The notes beneath the pieces are model-generated. The model was given only the letters and a program-made list of their open reading frames with translations. It did no database searches and was not told where the DNA came from. Of a stretch of 64,000 nucleotides of DNA, positions 59,801 to 64,000 are shown piece by piece; the stretch's first letter is position 1, and each line of letters begins with the position of its first letter. A program made the position numbers and the translations under genes. The stretch is from Symsagittifera roscoffensis (lineage: Eukaryota > Xenacoelomorpha > Acoela > Convolutidae), in NCBI RefSeq assembly GCF_963678635.1, contig NC_087063.1, positions 6,604,386 to 6,668,385 of the forward strand, given 5' to 3'.

Positions 59801-60350
59801 GAAAAAGGTCACTGCAGAGAAAAAATGTTCAATCTGTTCATTCTTCAAACTGCAGTATGCCACGTTGAGAATGTTGGAGCTGTATTATGACTTTTTCGAT
59901 AAGTTTTGCAATGTCAACAATTTTGAAGAACTCGAAATGGATAGAGATTCCTTCTATTTGGCTTTGGCGGAAGAAAATTTATATAATTGTATTCTTCCCA
60001 GAAAGCGAGCAGAATGAAAAGGAAAGCAAAGCATGGATTGTCGAGACTATTTTACAGCAGATACGAAAAACAATTTTTCCCCGTTCTTGCTGCTCTAAAC
60101 ACAAGGAACATGACAAGAAAGAACAAGGATTGCTTAAAGAGGAGTTTAGATGCAGCAAAAAGAGGTGTTTTTTAATTAAAGTTTGTTGCAAGTACGATAA
60201 AAAAAATTAGTTGTGAAAGTATGAGCTTAGTATCAAAGGACGTAGCTAACCCGCGTTAGAAGTCTCTGGAGATGGCCCGATGGCAAAGTTTTGAAAAGAA
60301 TTGGATGAGGCAATGAACTTGAAGTCAATGAGAGAGGCTTAAAACAATTA
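56890..60350 (+). pseudogene. Maverick/Polinton-type DNA polymerase B, copy 2
   Basis: This has the same layout as copy 1 but different damage. The zinc-finger-like part lies at 58,010-58,110 and the exonuclease motif GINSGRYGLNLIK near 58,645. Motif A near 59,410 reads NASQLYL, so the catalytic Asp is changed to Asn as well as Pro to Leu. About 300 bases including motif B are missing (the join is near 59,840). Motif C at 59,940 reads DRDS instead of DTDS. It cannot encode an active polymerase. The minus-strand open frames at 56,047-56,247 and 60,233-60,433 are shadows of the polymerase C terminus in the two copies. Confidence 0.8.
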
Positions 60351-60957
60351 AACATGCAGTTGCAAAAATGACCAACATAAGAAATTTGATCTCTTCTTAA
60401 TTTGAGCTGAAAGTTGAATGAGATGAAATACATTTTAAATCTTTAGATTGGTGAGAGATTATTCAGAAATATTATAAACGATGCTGTAAATTAATACTTT
60501 TTCTCTGCCATTAATCTTTTTTTTCAACAATTCATTTCAAAATTTACGTTTGGATTAGTTTTTTTGTTTTTGATCAGGAAGACGTTCAAAATCCGAAACA
60601 TTGCTCAATCGGAAAAATCAGGCGCCAAAATTGTTTTGAAAATTCAAAATTTTTTTGAAAGATTTCATCTTACCATTTGAAACTATAAAACCTATAATTG
60701 ATCTTAAAACATGGGAAATTGATTCCCATTGTTATTACATGGGGTGGGGACCAGATGTTTTATAGCCTATCTTAGATCACGAACATGTTTTATCATTGTA
60801 TGTTTTGATCTGTCCACTATTTGATAGACATAAAAACCATCTCCTAGTTTCGAAACTCTTATCGCAAGATTGCCTAGTATCAACAAAAAGACATAAAAAG
60901 CTATCAATGACCAGTTCTTTGGAAGTTTTAACATTTTACTATTTCTACAATACTTTT

Positions 60958-61125
60958 ATGGAACATTTCAAATCTTCCAGTTTTCTAGGTACGGTGCACT
61001 TTTACTTTGTTTTGGTCCAAACTAAACCTTCGAACTTTTTACAGATGCCTTCGCTCAGCAGAATTTGGAAAATGGAGGGTCGGGAATGTGACAAAAAGTA
61101 CAGGAGATCCGATGGAGCTCGCTAG
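60958..61125 (+). pseudogene. Third, partial start of the duplicated unit
   Basis: About 170 bases repeat the first part of the unit, including the ACAG/ATG junction (ATGCCTTCGCTCAGCAG) and the RRSDGAR-coding end. The similarity then stops at about 61,130. This marks the right breakpoint of the duplication or of an older array. From 61,130 to 61,400 I see only AT-rich noncoding sequence. Confidence 0.8.
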
Positions 61126-61399
61126 TGCACGAAACTAATTTGTAAAAAAATATATTAAATTTGGTTTTTGATTTTTAAATTTTTGTTTAAATACTCGTTG
61201 AATGAATGTGCAAAATTAAAGTAAAGTTTTTACCAGTTGCAGAAAACTATCTGAAACACTTCTGTACTAAAAACGGAAAATGGTAATGGGTTTTTCCTAA
61301 TCTCTTTAGGTTGAAAAAAAAATCGGAAACAAAAAGATTTACACTGCACAAGTCAACAGCCAAATTACTCACACATGAAAATGCCGTCGATCAGCTGAT

Positions 61400-61968
61400 T
61401 TCTCAAAATTTTACTAGTTGTCACAGGAGCATAAAGCTGGTAATGGTTCTGTTTGAACTTCTGAAGAGTTGTTGCTACTGCAATTCCATTACCTTCTTCG
61501 ACTGTAATTGCAGTTTCAGCAGATCTTTCTTCTTTCCAGGGTAATAGGAAATCGCTCACCTGTTGAGTCACATATCGGAAGACTGAACTATTGGGATAGT
61601 TTAAAGTGGTCAGCAATCTCCGACATCATCTCCAAGGTTCCAAACTGATTCTCGGTGATAGTCACCTGGTAATGTTCGTCAAAGTCTCCTCTGATGTCTT
61701 TAAACGTATGCCACTATTGTTTTGGTAGATTCAGTTGGGTGAGTATGACTTTGGAACTTGTATCACACACGTGAAATTGAACCGAGTCAGGTGTAAATTC
61801 TACAGAGTATACAAGATTATAGTTCTGAGCCTGGGATAGTTTTTTGAACCCAGGGCTGAGGTGATTTAGAGACAAAGAAAGTGGTAATTGAAGTAAGAAA
61901 ATAGTCGTTGAATTAAACTCAGAAGAGTTGACTAACGCTGATGACTGTAGCCGACTAAAATTGAACAT
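61400..61968 (-). pseudogene. Broken minus-strand gene, probably Maverick-associated
   Basis: From 61,968 downward one frame is coding-like for 127 codons to a TAG at 61,588. It has one internal TAG at 61,714. It encodes a beta-rich segment (YSVEFTPDSVQFHV, then DEHYQVTITENQFGTLEMM). The same frame continues after the second stop for about 20 residues (GERFPITLE). It then shifts by one base into EERSAETAITVEEG and beyond toward 61,400. The SAExAIT part matches the fragment at 37.6 kb. Its place beside polymerase B suggests a structural gene of the same virus-like element, possibly a jelly-roll capsid protein; that is a guess from strand-rich pattern and neighbourhood. Two stops and one shift make it inactive. 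Confidence 0.5.
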
Positions 61969-61969
61969 G

Positions 61970-62698
61970 CGTGCCTTCAGTTCAAAAGTGTCGGCTTAAC
62001 TACAGTACTTGGACTATAGTCGAGTCTATTAAAAGTCGGTTTCTTCATAGAAATTCTGTAAAAATTTGTCTCCAGTGAGACTCTGAACTGTTCTGTGGAA
62101 ATTTTTTACACTTGGTTAATTCCTATCAGTAAAACCTTCAATTTAGTTATCGATTTAGGTTTTTGTTTCCATTCGCCGCATTCGGAGTACAAATTAATTT
62201 TTCAGGAGTGAAATCTCTCAAATAAGTGAAAACTTACACCAAAAAAGTGCAGAATTAAAGATCAAAAAATTAGGTTGTTTGCTGCAAAATGAAAAAACTA
62301 AAGTTTTATCCAATAAAAGTATTAAAAAACATTGAAACAGTTTTTTTATATATGTTTTTCGTCCAAATATTGAAGTTAGTGTATATAATCAAACAAATAA
62401 TTGCTTATTTTTCAAAAGTTAGCCAAATTGTTTGATTTGGATGCATAAATTGGAGGAAAACTTGAACTTTTTGAATTTTTTGAAGCAAATCCTTTGAAAC
62501 TTCGTTCCGAGCGTAATGATACAAAATTTTGAATTTTAAAAATCAATTCAGAATTGATGGAGCAATAAATTTTGCCGAGCAGTTTTGATACAATTTGGTA
62601 TCGATTAAGCGATAAAAGAGTCTTTGCCATGTTTTATTATAACCTTCTAATGTTTCTTGAAAAAACAAAGCTACATACAAAATGCCTAAGCTTATTGT
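61970..62698. other. Noncoding stretch
   Basis: AT-rich. The minus-strand frame 62,412-62,630 shows no domain. Nothing else supported. Confidence 0.35.
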
Positions 62699-62929
62699 CT
62701 ATGCGTTTCCAAGGAATCAACTGGTTGTTCGTTTTGTGACAAAGACTTAACGAGTTACTGTCATATCCAACAACATCGGAGAAAGGAAAATAGAGCAAAA
62801 AAGGCAAGTCAAGTGATGCACTGACAAATTGTGAAGGAAAAAGGGAAATATGAAGAGAATTCAAAAGGAGAACTTACTGCTCGCAAGTTCTTTGTGGTGG
62901 ACACTGGTTTGGAAAACGAGTTACATATG
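62699..62929 (+). CDS. Candidate exon(s) with a C2H2-like zinc finger
   Basis: A plus-strand frame near 62,710-62,820 encodes CSFCDKDLTSYCHIQQHRRK, a Cys2-His2 arrangement with an unusually short loop (CX2CX8HX3H) followed by a basic stretch. A second frame follows an AAAAG junction near 62,868, encodes GELTARKFFVVDTGLENEL and ends at a strong donor ATG/GTAAGC at 62,929. Either an intron or a shift separates the two. No family beyond the zinc finger is recognised; it could be host or a Maverick relic. Confidence 0.35.
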
Positions 62930-63468
62930 GTAAGCAAATTTCAAAATTCTAGGTCAAAATTGTTAAAAAGAATCTCGAAGAAATTTTCATCAAGACACAA
63001 AAAACATGTTTGCGCTGCAATTTGATCTGCAATTTAATCAGCAATTTGATCTGCAAATTTGATCAACTCGAGAAGTTTCATCCACTGTGTACAAAAGCTG
63101 ACTTGTTAGAGTTCTGAGAAACTATGACAAACTGATTCTGGAAGATTGCACTGAAGAAGGCTAGAACAAAAAAGTGGCGGTTGAAGTTGATAAATTACCA
63201 ATGAGACGTCCAGATTTTGCTCATAAAAAACTTTCCTAAAAATCATTTATTAAAATAAATTTAGTTGAATAAGAACAGTGAACAACACAAAGAGCATGCG
63301 TAATTTTTCGACTGATTAGCGAAAGGGTCACAATGTGGAGTTTTTTCATGAAGATTTGCGTCTTCGAAGAAAACTTTGATTGTAAAATGTGTACGTACAT
63401 TTTCCATGTATAAAAAAGAGGCGATATAGGGGAATTAGCTCAACAAAACTTTAAAAGACTTGTCAAAC
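62930..63468. other. Intron or intergenic sequence
   Basis: Contains a short direct repeat of AATTTGATCTGC (63,018-63,062). A minus-strand frame near 63,250-63,370 encodes FFEDANLHEKTPHCDPF and a Cys-containing end, but its phase does not fit the exon upstream of it. Left unassigned. Confidence 0.35.
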
Positions 63469-63735
63469 CTGTTAAATTTTCGAGGTTCACTAATGAAATA
63501 ACCCATACGAATGATAGTGGTAGCTTCACCAAGTGCTTGCTGTGGCCTAGTTGCGACAATTTTATCAAAAATTGATTCAACTGGACAGATAGCGCCTGAT
63601 TTTTAAGAATCCAGTGAGACCTACTACCCGACGAGCATGTTTGAGCTCCACGAAAACCGCTATTAAATTTCCGGTTTTTTTTTGCTGACAAACTTGTCTC
63701 AAACCGTTTTTCAATAATAGAATCACTCAAAATTC
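63469..63735 (-). CDS. Two candidate exons joined by a 32-base intron
   Basis: Exon one (63,628-63,735) follows AAAAACAG, encodes SDSIIEKRFETSLSAKK through FRGAQTCSSG, and ends at GTAGTAG. Exon two (63,469-63,595) follows AAAATCAG, encodes AICPVESIFDKIVATR, then QQALGEATTIIRMGYFI, and ends AACAG/GTTTGA. The phases match: one base plus two. The intron (63,596-63,627) is only 32 bases, below the usual nematode minimum. Either this is a very short intron or the junction is a mutation in a pseudogene. The codon pattern is convincing but I recognise no family. Confidence 0.45.
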
Positions 63736-64000
63736 CTGTTTTTGAAGGTTTTCAACTTTCACCTAATTTGCATTTTCCAGTTTTGAATCGAAATGGGTTT
63801 CTAAAGAAGAAAATTATGAGACACAAACTACACAAGATTGGGAAAGCATGTTTCATTTTCAGTCTCAATAAATCATCTAATCTGATTGATGATCCCATAT
63901 TTTGATCAATGAGGATCCATAACCTGATCAATGATTTTGTTGTAAGGCTGGACCTGTTGGCTGAGAAAAAAAGCTTGAAATGAGAACAAACTTTCAAACA
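63736..64000. other. Window end, noncoding
   Basis: The open minus-strand frame at 63,752-63,997 is Leu/Ile/Phe-rich and ends just before the candidate exon's acceptor; probably intron. TGATCA occurs repeatedly (63,890-63,940). Confidence 0.3.

Larger units (their letters stand above)
52342..61125 (+). repeat. Tandem duplication, 4.2-4.5-kb unit, two copies plus a third start
   Basis: The sequence starting ATGGGACATTTCAAATC at 52,342 recurs at about 56,800 and, diverged, at 60,958. Unit lengths are therefore 4,458 and about 4,158 bases; a deletion of about 300 bases in the second copy explains the difference. Each unit contains one decayed polymerase B gene and about 600 bases of noncoding tail. 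Identity is near complete in some blocks (54,470-54,680 with 58,950-59,160; 56,040-56,570 with 60,230-60,760) and visibly lower in others (52.3-53.3 with 56.8-57.7 kb). Confidence 0.95.

Noticed and set aside
56047-60433. Near-identical minus-strand proteins at 56,047-56,247 and 60,233-60,433
   Set aside because: They are antisense to the polymerase C-terminal segment and identical because of the tandem duplication.
1-64000. CRISPR arrays, rRNA or tRNA genes, bacterial-type operons
   Set aside because: No regularly spaced short repeats, no rRNA-like GC-rich conserved blocks, no complete tRNA cloverleaf and no Shine-Dalgarno-linked gene runs were seen by eye.

Overview
The window looks like repeat-rich nuclear DNA of an invertebrate, most likely a nematode. 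The pointers are AT-rich sequence, short GT-AG introns, an intact Tc1-type transposon and B-family DNA polymerase fragments of the Maverick/Polinton type. The species cannot be named from the sequence. No rRNA, tRNA, CRISPR array or bacterial operon was seen. Most recognisable coding content is mobile-element derived; host coding sequence shows only as scattered exon candidates.

Layout. (1) 1-16.3 kb, plus strand: a large decayed Ty3/Gypsy-class retroelement. In order it has a leader with repeated motifs, a small basic 5' ORF, gag with a CCHC knuckle, protease, reverse transcriptase, RNase H, a DD35E integrase with a GPY/F-type tail, an unknown Pro/Ser/Thr-rich ORF, a long envelope-like glycoprotein frame, and a second unknown ORF. 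(2) 17.0-19.3 kb: a possible tRNA-derived SINE, then two 0.8-kb LTR-like direct repeats of another family. (3) 19.3-23.9 kb, minus strand: a diverged gag-protease remnant of the same family as the first element, in inverted orientation. (4) 24-37 kb: mostly noncoding, with a von Willebrand A-type exon, an intact-frame Tc1-like transposon (27,848-29,132, with 26-bp terminal inverted repeats and TA target duplication), a dead non-LTR reverse transcriptase, a few exon candidates and a 200-base assembly gap. (5) 40.3-48 kb: a tandem array of a 1,712-bp noncoding unit, three copies nearly identical, flanked by older copies. (6) 48-52 kb: isolated exon candidates and a 116-bp duplication. (7) 52.3-61.1 kb: a 4.2-4.5-kb tandem duplication of a decayed Maverick-type DNA polymerase B gene, followed on the minus strand by another broken gene probably from the same element. 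(8) 62.6-63.7 kb: two exon candidates on opposite strands.

The most notable system is the first retroelement. It combines Gypsy-class Pol with a downstream glycoprotein frame carrying a cysteine-rich ectodomain, a membrane segment and a tail. It also has two accessory ORFs and a small 5' ORF for which I know no family. It is no longer functional as it stands: a nonsense codon lies inside the reverse transcriptase YxDD motif, and gag and env carry further stops and shifts. The second notable region is the polymerase duplication. Its copies have lost different catalytic parts, and identity between them is patchy.
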